Shown: in pieces, positions 1 through 6,681 of the stretch | How positions within the stretch are numbered: the stretch's first letter is position 1 | How the letters are laid out: every line of letters starts with the position of its first letter | Assembly: GCA_029778935.1 (NCBI GenBank) | Contig: JAKPBM010000392.1 | Location: forward strand, 1 to 11,993 | From: Bacillota bacterium | GTDB taxonomy: Bacteria; Bacillota; Clostridia; Oscillospirales; QAMX01 | Direction: 5' to 3' | DNA: 11,993 bases | Position numbers and translations under genes: made by a program | Notes under the pieces: generated by a model | Databases searched by the model: none | What the model was told of the DNA's origin: nothing | What the model saw: the letters and a program-made list of their open reading frames with translations, nothing else

Positions 1-292
1 ATCCATCGCCGAGCCGGTTTCCCTGTTTGAACCCGTCTACTCCGACGGAAACGATACCATCTGCGTCATGGACCAGGTCAGCGACACGGGCAACACCGAC
101 GAGCACTGGCTGGAAAACATCGCCCTTTCCCAGGCGCTGGCCCGCCTGAACGAGCGGGAAAATAAAATTCTGGCTTTGCGCTTCTTTGAAGGCAAAACGC
201 AAAACGAAGTTTCCGAGGAAATCGGCATCAGCCAGGCACAGGTCTCCCGGTTGGAAAAAAACGCGCTGGACAAAATCAAAAAAATGATCTGA
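1..292 (+). CDS. sigG: RNA polymerase sporulation sigma factor SigG, C-terminal part (5' end outside window)
   Basis: This is the last 96 codons of a sigma-70 family factor, read in the frame starting at base 2 and ending in TGA at 290-292. SigG directs late forespore transcription during endospore formation. The visible part holds the end of region 3 and all of region 4. The segment SLFEPVYSDGND followed by VMDQVSD is, from memory, the wording of SigG rather than SigF at this place. The region 4 helix-turn-helix reads FFEGKTQNEVSEEIGISQAQ and then VSRLEKNAL, the DNA-reading part that contacts the -35 element. The ATG at 68 is an internal methionine, not a start. A strong terminator follows 37 bases after the stop, so sigG ends its transcription unit here. 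Region 2 and the promoter are not visible, so assignment to SigG over SigF rests on the C-terminal wording only. Confidence 0.9.
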   Translation, partial: SIAEPVSLFEPVYSDGNDTICVMDQVSDTGNTDEHWLENIALSQALARLNERENKILALRFFEGKTQNEVSEEIGISQAQVSRLEKNALDKIKKMI

Positions 293-329
293 CTTTCCAT
301 ATTAGCTTGCCTTTTCGTTGCAAAACAAT

Positions 330-367
330 GCGCCGGAACTCGTAATGGAGTTCCGGCGCCAATTTTT
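330..367 (+). terminator. Intrinsic terminator downstream of sigG
   Basis: A perfect 12-bp stem (GCGCCGGAACTC at 330-341 pairing with 348-359) closes a 6-base loop and is followed by a run of five T at 363-367. It serves sigG on the + strand. The T run overlaps the stop codon of the convergent - strand gene. A weaker A-rich stretch on the other side (321-328, CAAAACAA) could give some termination for that gene too, but the hairpin is much better placed for sigG. Confidence 0.9.
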
Positions 368-956
368 ACGCAATGGTGATGGTTAAAACCCCGTTGTTTG
401 CCGCTATGGACGTAATGTTTACGCCGTAGGAGGAGATCTGGTTTTCGATCATGCGGTTCAGCGCGTCGATGACTTCCAAAGGCACAAGCCCCACGGGGAT
501 GGAATACCCGCCGATTTTACAGGCGTTGGGCAGGATATAGGGCGACCCGTCTTTGACCGTCGGCGTAAACTCCATGGCCACGGACGCTTCCGCCGGAAGC
601 ACCGCTTTGACCATGGCCAGCTCCGGCATGGCCTTGGCCACCGTTTCGTCGATGAGGCGGGACACGTTCAAAACGACCGCTACGTTTATTCTGCTGTCGC
701 GGAAGGTAAGCGTTTCCAGCCGGGCCTGCAAAGTCTCTTCGAGATACGGACCCAGAAATTCAGCGGCTTTCTGTTCCCCCAGGGATACGGTGATCCCAGT
801 GCCGGCCGGCGGTGTGAGCACCGTGGTAGAGTCGGCGGGCTTTACCCATTTGCCGACCAGGGGCTTCCAATACCCCCTTGACAAATATACCGCCCCTCCC
901 AGTATCACAAGCACAAAAAACACAAACGCCCAGGAACGGTCCTTCGGTTTGCTCAT
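366..956 (-). CDS. Membrane-anchored protein of unknown function (resembles YpmS/DUF2140-like proteins)
   Basis: I do not recognise this 196-residue protein with certainty. It has a short basic N-terminus (MSKPKDR), one hydrophobic segment at about residues 10-25, then an outside-facing domain of about 170 residues with no cysteine pair, metal motif or catalytic signature I can name. The soluble part alternates short beta-like strands and helices and ends in strands (INVAVVLNVSR near 90-100, then PVGLVPLEVID near 154-164 and GVLTITIA at the end). This arrangement recalls YpmS/DUF2140 or lipid-binding DUF2993-type proteins of Gram-positive bacteria, an impression rather than an assignment. The ATG at 956 is supported by GGGGAG at 963-968, 6 bases upstream. 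It converges on sigG and lies downstream of mtaB on the same strand, with a 219-base gap that contains a possible promoter. Confidence 0.8.
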   Translation of the reverse strand: MSKPKDRSWAFVFFVLVILGGAVYLSRGYWKPLVGKWVKPADSTTVLTPPAGTGITVSLGEQKAAEFLGPYLEETLQARLETLTFRDSRINVAVVLNVSRLIDETVAKAMPELAMVKAVLPAEASVAMEFTPTVKDGSPYILPNACKIGGYSIPVGLVPLEVIDALNRMIENQISSYGVNITSIAANNGVLTITIA

Positions 957-1018
957 TTGTTACTCCCCTTTCTCTCGCGGCCTGTCCGCTAAGAAAAGAG
1001 TATGTCGTCCGAAGGAAG

Positions 1019-1047
1019 ATTATACCTTTGCCATGGGCAGAGAATGC
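1019..1047 (-). promoter_or_regulatory. Candidate promoter for the 366-956 gene
   Basis: On the - strand a perfect TATAAT lies at 1024-1019, about 63 bases before the start codon at 956. The hexamer 17 bases upstream is GCATTC at 1047-1042, a poor SigA -35. GCATT would suit the -35 of a forespore sigma (SigF/SigG type), but the -10 does not have their form. The rest of the gap 957-1175 shows no gene, and I see no convincing terminator for mtaB in it. Confidence 0.35.
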
Positions 1048-1175
1048 GGCAGAAAGTTATAGGAAACGCTTTTTTCTATTCCGCCTGCCTAAACGCTGTA
1101 ATGCCTGCCAAATGGCGCACTTTCATCGGAAACGGCAGCGCCGCATCGCCAGACAGGCCCTTGTATCTGTCGCGC

Positions 1176-2483
1176 CTACACCAGCCGGCCCAGCAGATTC
1201 TGCCCCTGCCGGTCAAGAATTTCCACGGTGTGCAGCTCGCCCTGCAAAGGCCGGTCAGCCTCCGCCTCCACCAGCAGATAGTTCTCGCTGTGACCGCACT
1301 GGCGACCGGAAGGAAGCGGCTCTTCAAAGAGCACTTCCAGCGTTCTTCCCTTCTGCGCTTCCAGATAGGCCATGCGGGTTTCCCTTGCGACGGCGGAAGC
1401 GGCCTTGCAGCGGGCTTCCTTTACATCCTTTGTCAGCTGCCCGTCCATTTTCGCCGCCTTGGTGCCGGGACGGGGCGAATACGGGAAGATGTGCATCTGC
1501 GAAAAGGCCGCTTCTTTCAGAAAAGCGAGGGTTTCGGCAAACTCCTCCTCCGTTTCGCCGGGAAAGCCGCAGATGAGGTCGGCGGTGATGGCCGCGTTGG
1601 GGAAAAACTCGCGTATGTTGGCGATGGCGGCTTTCAGCTCCGCCGCGCCGTAGGGCCGGTTCATCCGGGCCAGCGTGCGGTCGCTGCCGCTCTGCACGGA
1701 GAGGTGGAAATGGGGGCAGAGGTTCTTTTCCTCCGAAAGCAGGCGGCAGAACTCCCTGTCCACCGTCAGCGGCCAGAGGGAGCCGAGCCGGAACCGAACG
1801 TTCGGCACCGCCTTGCACAGCGAGCGGGTCAGCGTCAGCAGCGTTTCGCCGCCGGGCCGCTCTTTGCCGTAGGAGGAAATCTCGATGCCCGTCACAACGA
1901 TTTCCTTATACCCTTCCGCCGCCAGCAACTGCGCCTGGGAGACGGCCTCCCCGACGGGCAGAGAGCGAATACTTCCCCGCGCGTAGGGTATGATGCAGTA
2001 ACTGCAGTAGTTGCAGCAGCCGTCCTGCACTTTTAGAAGGGCGCGTGTGCGGCCGGCAACGCCGCCGGCGGGCAGTTTTTCAAAGGCGTACTTCTTTTTC
2101 GCCGGCTTCTCCTCCGCCGCAGGGGGATTTGATGCGGAGCCGGTCAGCCGTTCGTGTATCTGGTCGATAAAGGCGGTATGGTCCTTGTTCCCTCCGACAA
2201 GAATCCGCCCGGGCAGGATTTTTTCCAGTTCCTCCGGCGCCAGTTCGGCGTAGCAGCCGCAGACGGCGACCAGGGCGTTTGGCCGCAGGGAAGCCGCCCG
2301 CCGCATGGCCTGCCGCGTCTTTTTGTCGCCGGTGGCCGTCACCGTGCAGGAGTTGATGATGTAGACGTCCGCCTCCTCGTCGAAGGGCACGATTTCGTAC
2401 CCCCTGGCGCGGAGCAGCTTCTCCATGGCCTGGGATTCAAACTGGTTTGTTTTGCAGCCTAGCGTATAGAAAGCAGCTTTCAT
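1176..2483 (-). CDS. mtaB: tRNA (N6-L-threonylcarbamoyladenosine(37)-C2)-methylthiotransferase MtaB
   Basis: This radical-SAM enzyme adds a methylthio group to t6A37 of ANN-decoding tRNAs (YqeV in B. subtilis). The 435 residues show the three expected domains. The N-terminal UPF0004 domain carries cluster-binding cysteines C10 (LGCKTNQFES), C46 (INSCTVT) and C77 (VCGCYAE; C75 is also present). The radical-SAM core has the CxxxCxxC motif at C156, C160, C163. The TRAM domain occupies about 377-435 and would bind tRNA. VTGIEISSYG at 197-206 is wording typical of MtaB rather than MiaB or RimO; LSVQSGSD (261-268), DLICGFPGE (302-310) and FPYSPRPGT (333-341) complete the family pattern. The ATG at 2483 follows AAGGACGG. 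It is divergent from the HPr-like gene. In B. subtilis mtaB sits close downstream of prmA; here both are on the - strand with two + strand genes between them. Confidence 0.95.
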   Translation of the reverse strand: MKAAFYTLGCKTNQFESQAMEKLLRARGYEIVPFDEEADVYIINSCTVTATGDKKTRQAMRRAASLRPNALVAVCGCYAELAPEELEKILPGRILVGGNKDHTAFIDQIHERLTGSASNPPAAEEKPAKKKYAFEKLPAGGVAGRTRALLKVQDGCCNYCSYCIIPYARGSIRSLPVGEAVSQAQLLAAEGYKEIVVTGIEISSYGKERPGGETLLTLTRSLCKAVPNVRFRLGSLWPLTVDREFCRLLSEEKNLCPHFHLSVQSGSDRTLARMNRPYGAAELKAAIANIREFFPNAAITADLICGFPGETEEEFAETLAFLKEAAFSQMHIFPYSPRPGTKAAKMDGQLTKDVKEARCKAASAVARETRMAYLEAQKGRTLEVLFEEPLPSGRQCGHSENYLLVEAEADRPLQGELHTVEILDRQGQNLLGRLV

Positions 2484-2509
2484 TTTTCCGTCCTTACCCC
2501 ATATTTTTC

Positions 2510-2538
2510 TTGCATTTCCATCGGTTCTGGTGTAAAAT
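2510..2538 (+). promoter_or_regulatory. Candidate SigA-type promoter for the HPr-like gene
   Basis: TTGCAT at 2510-2515 and TAAAAT at 2533-2538 are separated by 17 bases. The -10 matches the consensus at five of six positions and the -35 at three. The predicted start of transcription near 2545 leaves a leader of about 40 bases that includes the ribosome binding site. The promoter lies in the 103-base gap between the divergent mtaB and HPr-like genes. I could not pick a convincing mtaB promoter on the other strand. Confidence 0.55.
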
Positions 2539-2586
2539 TAAGAGGAAAACAAGGCCATTTGGGCTTACCAAAAAGGAGTGTGTGTT

Positions 2587-2823
2587 ATGAAATCGGTCAA
2601 AATCCGTCTCTCCACCATCGAGGACGTAAAGCAGTTCGTTAACGCTGCCACCCTCGCCGATTTTGATGTGAATCTCGTTTCCGGCCGCTACATCATCGAC
2701 GCCAAGTCGATCATGGGTATTTTCAGCCTGGACCTTTCAAAGGAAATTGACCTTCGCGCTTACTGCGACGACGATACTAAGCTCGCCGCCTTCTTCAAAC
2801 AGATTGAGAAATTCATCGTGTAA
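2587..2823 (+). CDS. HPr-like protein lacking the phosphorylatable histidine
   Basis: This 78-residue protein has the length and fold pattern of HPr, the phosphocarrier of the sugar phosphotransferase system. The segment AKSIMGIFSLDL at residues 39-50 matches the HPr region around Ser46 (KSIMG), so S41 is the equivalent of the regulatory serine targeted by HPr kinase. The active-site region is different: where HPr has a GIHARPA-like loop with His15, this protein reads LSTIEDVKQFVN (9-20) and has no histidine anywhere. It therefore cannot carry phosphate from enzyme I in the normal way; a regulatory or binding role is inference. ATG 2587 is chosen because AAGGAG at 2573-2578 is 8 bases upstream; an in-frame GTG at 2578 overlaps that site and is unlikely. 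It is monocistronic, with its own promoter and terminator. Confidence 0.85.
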   Translation: MKSVKIRLSTIEDVKQFVNAATLADFDVNLVSGRYIIDAKSIMGIFSLDLSKEIDLRAYCDDDTKLAAFFKQIEKFIV

Positions 2824-2841
2824 GCCCTTGGATTTCCAAAC

Positions 2842-2875
2842 AAAGCGTGGCTTTTGGCCACGCTTTTTTATTTTT
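2842..2875 (+). terminator. Intrinsic terminator after the HPr-like gene
   Basis: A perfect 10-bp stem, AAAGCGTGGC at 2842-2851 with its complement at 2857-2866, closes a 5-base loop. It is followed by a T-rich tail, TTTTTTATTTTT at 2864-2875. It lies 18 bases after the stop codon and separates the HPr-like gene from dacF. Confidence 0.93.
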
Positions 2876-2948
2876 CCTGCGCAGCCTTTCTGAAAAAGGG
2901 CGCCCCGGCGGCTTCTAATCCGCGCGGGACAATCATACACATTAGACG

Positions 2949-2958
2949 GGACAAAATA
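2949..2958 (+). promoter_or_regulatory. Possible SigF-like -10 element upstream of dacF
   Basis: GGACAAAATA at 2949-2958 fits the forespore SigF -10 consensus GGnnAnAHTR at every fixed position, and dacF is a SigF target in B. subtilis. A matching -35 (GYWTA form) is not present 15-16 bases upstream: the bases there read GACAA/ACAAT. The nearest CATA, at 2934-2937, is too close. The call is therefore tentative. The leader between this site and the ATG at 3004 also holds a 5-bp GC-rich hairpin at 2961-2974. Confidence 0.3.
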
Positions 2959-3003
2959 CCCCGGCGTCAGCCGGAATTACGCATACGGAAAGGTGTTGTT
3001 CGT

Positions 3004-4233
3004 ATGAAAAGGAGCGGAATTTATAAGCGGTTGCTGACCTTTCTTCTGGTTCCGTTACTGCTGATTTTGCCCGTTGCGGCCGGCCCCGGCGACGACGTGC
3101 CAACCGGCGGGCTGACGTATGCCGGCGGCAGCCCGGACGAACCTGTCTTTCAGATCGTGCCCGTTTCGCTGGAAAAAAGCCAGCTTCCCGCCGCCTCGGC
3201 CATCCTGATGGATCTGGACAGCCGGACGGTGCTCTACGAAAAAGACGCCGATTTGCGCCTGCCCCCGGCGAGTATCACCAAAATCATGACCATGCTGCTG
3301 GTCGTCGAAGCCATCAAGGCCGGCCAGATTTCCTGGGACGACCAGGTGGTGGCCAGCGAACACGCCTCCAGCATGGGCGGCTCGCAGATTTACCTGGAAG
3401 CCGGGGAAGTGATGACGGTCGATGAACTGTTTAAGGCCGTCTCCATCGCTTCCGCCAACGACGCCGCCGTCGCCCTGGCCGAACACGTGGCCGGCAGCGA
3501 AGACGTGTTCGTGGCGCGGATGAACGAGCGGGCCAAAGAGCTGGGCATGAAGAACACCGTGTTCAAAAACGCTTCGGGCTTAGACGAGGAAGGCCACGAA
3601 AGCACCGCCCGCGACGTGGCCATCATGTCGGCGGCTTTGGCCGAACACCCGGAAGCTTTCAAGTACACCACCACGTGGATGGACAGCGTGCGCAACGGCG
3701 AATTCGGCCTGACCAACACCAACAAGCTCGTGCGCAGCTACAAGGGCATCACCGGATTGAAAACCGGCTCCACCGGCCGCGCCAAATACTGCATCTCCGC
3801 CACGGCGGAGCGGAATAACCTTCGGTTAGTGGCCGTCATCATGGGCGCCGACACCACCCAGAACCGGTTCAACGCCGCCGCCACTCTTTTGGACTACGGC
3901 TTTGCCATGTTCGAGCGGGTAGACCTTTCGGAAGGCGTCGAGGTGCCGGAAGTACGGATCAAACACGGCGTGGTGGAAAAGCTCACGCCCGTGCCGCAGG
4001 GCAGCGTGTACAGCGTCGTGCCCAGGGGGTCGGCCGGCAAGCTGTCGAAAGCCATCCTTCTGGAGCCTTCCTACAACGCGCCGTTGTCCAAGGGCGACCG
4101 GCTGGGCAGCATCGAAGTTAAGCTGGACGGCAAGTCCGTCGGCCGCGTGCCGCTGGTGGCGGGAGAGGACGTGCCGCGGCTGACCTTCTGGAAGGCCTAC
4201 TCCTGGCTGCTGGCCGCCATGCGCTGCTTCTAG
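3004..4233 (+). CDS. dacF: Serine-type D-Ala-D-Ala carboxypeptidase (DacF-like, low-molecular-mass PBP)
   Basis: The 409-residue protein trims the terminal D-alanine from peptidoglycan stem peptides outside the membrane. A signal peptide covers about residues 1-26 (MKRSGIYKR, then a hydrophobic stretch ending LPVAA). The peptidase S11 domain has all three active-site motifs: SITK with the nucleophile S90 and K93, SAN at 150-152, and KTG at 253-255. A PBP5-type C-terminal beta domain follows from about 297, and the end (FWKAYSWLLAAMRCF) looks like an amphipathic membrane anchor. The start at 3004 is preceded by AAAGGTG with 8 bases spacing; the open frame runs further upstream, through the preceding terminator, but that part has no signal peptide character. 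DacF is known in Bacillus as a forespore-expressed enzyme that adjusts cortex cross-linking; the nearby sigG fits, but a vegetative DacA/DacB-like role cannot be excluded. Confidence 0.92.
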   Translation: MKRSGIYKRLLTFLLVPLLLILPVAAGPGDDVPTGGLTYAGGSPDEPVFQIVPVSLEKSQLPAASAILMDLDSRTVLYEKDADLRLPPASITKIMTMLLVVEAIKAGQISWDDQVVASEHASSMGGSQIYLEAGEVMTVDELFKAVSIASANDAAVALAEHVAGSEDVFVARMNERAKELGMKNTVFKNASGLDEEGHESTARDVAIMSAALAEHPEAFKYTTTWMDSVRNGEFGLTNTNKLVRSYKGITGLKTGSTGRAKYCISATAERNNLRLVAVIMGADTTQNRFNAAATLLDYGFAMFERVDLSEGVEVPEVRIKHGVVEKLTPVPQGSVYSVVPRGSAGKLSKAILLEPSYNAPLSKGDRLGSIEVKLDGKSVGRVPLVAGEDVPRLTFWKAYSWLLAAMRCF

Positions 4234-5204
4234 TTCTTCTGCAGAAGCAGGGCGCACCAGTCGTTTTCTTCCCGCTGCTCAAAAGCCGTAAGGCCCTCTT
4301 TTTCCAGAGCGGCGCGCACTTCGTCGATACGTGTGTTTAACACTCCGGAAATAACGCACATGCCGCCGCGCTTTGTCCACGCGGCAAGGCGCGGCGCCAG
4401 CGGGATAATCACGTCCGCCACGATGTTGGCAAGGACAATGTCAAACTCCTGCTCGCTGCCGGGCAAGGTAAAGTTTTCTTCCAGCGTGTTGCCGGCAAAG
4501 AACGTGCAGATGTGTTCCACGTTGTTCTGGGCGGCGTTTCGCGCAGCCACGTCGGCGGCGTAGGGGTCAATGTCCACGCCGAGCACCTTTTTGGCGCCCA
4601 GCAGTGCCGCCACAATGGAGAGGATGCCGCTGCCGCAGCCCACATCCAGCACCGTTTCGCCGCCCTTGACGTGCTTTTCCAGCGCGAGCATGCAGAGCTT
4701 GGTCGTGGAATGGTCGCCGCTGCCGAAGGCCATGCCGGGGTTGCTGACAAACACGATGCGGCCGTCGGCCTGTTCCTCCGTAATCGTCTCCCATTCGGGT
4801 TTCACGAGCAGCCGCTCGCCCACGGGGAACGGCTTATAGAAAGCCTTCCACGCGTCGGCCCATTCGTCTTCTTCCCGCGTGCGCACGGAGAACTCCAGCG
4901 TGCCGAAATCCACCGCCGGCCAGAGGGCTTTCACCCGCCGGCATACGTCTTCCAGCAGGGACAGCATCTTTCTTCCCTCATCGTTGTCCGCGAGGTACGT
5001 AACGATGCGGCAGTGGGGCGTTTTCACTTTTTCTTTGAGTTCTTCGTCCACATCCTGCCAGACGGGCAGGTCCTTCTCGATAAACTCGGCCAGTTCCGCC
5101 GAATCCTCTACGGAAAAGCCGGCCACACCCGCTTCCATCAGCGCGTCGCCTAGCAAATCGACGCCTTCGTGGGTGGTGGACACGGCAAGCTCAATCCAGT
5201 TCAT
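4230..5204 (-). CDS. prmA: Ribosomal protein L11 methyltransferase PrmA
   Basis: PrmA uses SAM to trimethylate lysines and the N-terminus of ribosomal protein L11. The 324-residue product has the expected small N-terminal substrate-recognition domain and a class I methyltransferase domain. SAM-binding motif I is LDVGCGSGILSI at 186-197, followed by the acidic loop GVDIDPYA (209-216) and the motif LANIVADVI (258-266) with N260 in the catalytic-loop position. The family signature before motif I reads AFGSGDHSTT at 159-168, where AFGTGTHxTT is usual. The start at 5204 (MNWIELAV) is chosen because AAAGGAG at 5212-5218 stands 7 bases upstream; the open frame extends to 5282, but that part would run into the start of the divergent symporter gene and has no family resemblance. 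Its stop codon overlaps the stop of dacF. Confidence 0.95.
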   Translation of the reverse strand: MNWIELAVSTTHEGVDLLGDALMEAGVAGFSVEDSAELAEFIEKDLPVWQDVDEELKEKVKTPHCRIVTYLADNDEGRKMLSLLEDVCRRVKALWPAVDFGTLEFSVRTREEDEWADAWKAFYKPFPVGERLLVKPEWETITEEQADGRIVFVSNPGMAFGSGDHSTTKLCMLALEKHVKGGETVLDVGCGSGILSIVAALLGAKKVLGVDIDPYAADVAARNAAQNNVEHICTFFAGNTLEENFTLPGSEQEFDIVLANIVADVIIPLAPRLAAWTKRGGMCVISGVLNTRIDEVRAALEKEGLTAFEQREENDWCALLLQKN

Positions 5205-5253
5205 CCGTACTCTCCTTTGAAATAATAAAACGTATTTGTGAAAGGAACACCGT

Positions 5254-6681
5254 ATGCTTTCCGGTATTGTATCCGTTGTCAATATGCTTCTTTGGGGCGC
5301 GCCGACGCTGGCCCTTTTTATCGGAAGCGGTATCTATTTTACAATCCGGCTGCGGTTCGTCCAGTTTCGGGGGTTCCGAGCCGCGTTTGCCGCCATCTGG
5401 GAGGACATAAAAAAGCCCGCGCCCAAAGATAAAAAAGAGCAGAAAGGCCTATCCCCCGTAGCGGCGCTGGCCGCCTCTCTGGGGGCGGTCATGGGGCCGG
5501 GCAACTTAGTCGGCGTAAGCTCGGCCATCTTACTTGGCGGCGCGGGAGCCGTCTTTTGGATGTGGGTGTCCGCGGTTTTGGGCATGGCCAGCCGCTTTGC
5601 CGAAAGCGCTTTGGCGGTGGTCACCCGCAGGACGCGCGACGGCAAAAACCGCGGCGGCCCCATGTACCTCATGGAGGACATGGGCAACAAAAAAACGGCC
5701 GTCATGTTCGCGCTCATGGGCGTGTTTCTGTCGTTCACCATGGCAAACGCCACGCCCGCGGGCGCTCTGGCTTCTTCCCTTGCGGACAGCTACGGCATCA
5801 AGCCGATTGTCACCGGCGCCGTGCTTTCGGCTTTGGTGGCGGTGACGATTCTGGGCGGGGCGAAGCGGATTTCAACCGTCGCTTCCGTGGTGGTGCCCGT
5901 CATGAGCCTGTTTTTCATCGGCGCGGCGCTGTTTATCATAGTAACGCACCCGCTTGCGGCGCTGAGCGCGCTTGTGTCCATTTTCAAAGAGGCGTTTTCT
6001 CTTTCCGCCGGCATCGGCGGGCTGGTAGGCACGGTTATCCGGTACGGCATCGCCCGGGGCATCTATTCCAACGAGGCGGGCATGGGCACCGACCCGCTCA
6101 TCGCCGCCGCCACGTCGGAAGAAGACCCGGCCCGGCAGGGGCTTATCTCCATGACGGGGCCGTTTCTGGACACCATCGTGTTTTGCACGTTTACCGCGCT
6201 GGTGCTTCTCATGGCCCGGGACAGCAACTCCGCTGACGCGGGCAGCATGGCGGCCGAAGCCTTCGCCTACTTTCTGCCCGGGTCGGGGCGGTTTATCGTA
6301 AACGTCACCCTGGCCCTGCTCGTTTTCGCCACGGTTTCCTGCTGGGCGTGTTTTGGAGAAGAATGCCTGTTATACTTGACGCAAAAGCCCCTTTGGCAAA
6401 AGGTGTACCGCTACGGCTACTGCCTGATTCCTGTGACCATGGCGGGGCTTTCGCTGAACTTCCTGCTGGATTTAACGGACATCGCCACGGCGTTAATGGC
6501 CATTCCCAACCTGATTATCACCATGATGGCCATCGCCGTCATGCCCAAGGGCGAGCTGGATATTGCGCCCCTTAGAAAGTCCGTTCGGAAAGCGAAGAAA
6601 CCAGCCAGGAAAGAAACGCCGGATCGCCCAGCCCGGCGAAAACGGAAAGCTCGTCCAAAGCCTGCGCCGTCAAACGCCTGA
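5254..6681 (+). CDS. AGCS-family sodium:alanine/glycine symporter
   Basis: This 475-residue inner-membrane protein imports alanine or glycine with a cation. Family signatures are clear: GPGNLVGVSSAI (81-92), AGAVFWMWVSA (97-107), GGPMYLMEDM (134-143) and RGIYSNEAGMGT (268-279). About ten hydrophobic segments are spread from residue 10 to 430. The soluble loop at about 47-66 is rich in lysine, as in relatives. ATG 5254 follows AAAGGA. The transmembrane part ends near residue 430 (IITMMAIAVM); the tail after that is unusual: the last 35 residues contain 16 Lys/Arg and 6 Pro, and this stretch lies entirely over the antisense end of ispA. The gap to prmA is only 49 bases, so promoters for the divergent pair must overlap coding sequence; none stands out. 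No terminator is visible at the 3' end. Substrate (alanine, glycine or both) is inferred from the family. Confidence 0.93.
   Translation: MLSGIVSVVNMLLWGAPTLALFIGSGIYFTIRLRFVQFRGFRAAFAAIWEDIKKPAPKDKKEQKGLSPVAALAASLGAVMGPGNLVGVSSAILLGGAGAVFWMWVSAVLGMASRFAESALAVVTRRTRDGKNRGGPMYLMEDMGNKKTAVMFALMGVFLSFTMANATPAGALASSLADSYGIKPIVTGAVLSALVAVTILGGAKRISTVASVVVPVMSLFFIGAALFIIVTHPLAALSALVSIFKEAFSLSAGIGGLVGTVIRYGIARGIYSNEAGMGTDPLIAAATSEEDPARQGLISMTGPFLDTIVFCTFTALVLLMARDSNSADAGSMAAEAFAYFLPGSGRFIVNVTLALLVFATVSCWACFGEECLLYLTQKPLWQKVYRYGYCLIPVTMAGLSLNFLLDLTDIATALMAIPNLIITMMAIAVMPKGELDIAPLRKSVRKAKKPARKETPDRPARRKRKARPKPAPSNA

Noticed and set aside
1069..1076. T run on the + strand considered as a terminator
   Set aside because: No stable hairpin precedes it and no + strand gene reaches this point; on the - strand it reads as A and cannot end mtaB transcription.
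1076..1327. - strand 83-codon frame overlapping the end of mtaB
   Set aside because: It is mostly a different frame of the mtaB TRAM region, with tryptophan- and arginine-rich content and no family resemblance.
1002..2036. Long + strand open frame of 344 codons opposite mtaB (and another at 878-1576)
   Set aside because: It is antisense to mtaB, which has complete family motifs. The translation is arginine- and glutamine-rich without any recognisable domain, as expected of the complementary strand of a GC-rich gene.
4512..5153. + strand open frame of 213 codons opposite prmA
   Set aside because: Antisense to prmA, histidine- and arginine-rich, no domain and no suitable ribosome binding site.
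5556..6236. Second + strand frame of 226 codons within the symporter gene
   Set aside because: A frame-shifted shadow of the symporter, with composition dominated by His, Arg and Gly and no membrane segments.
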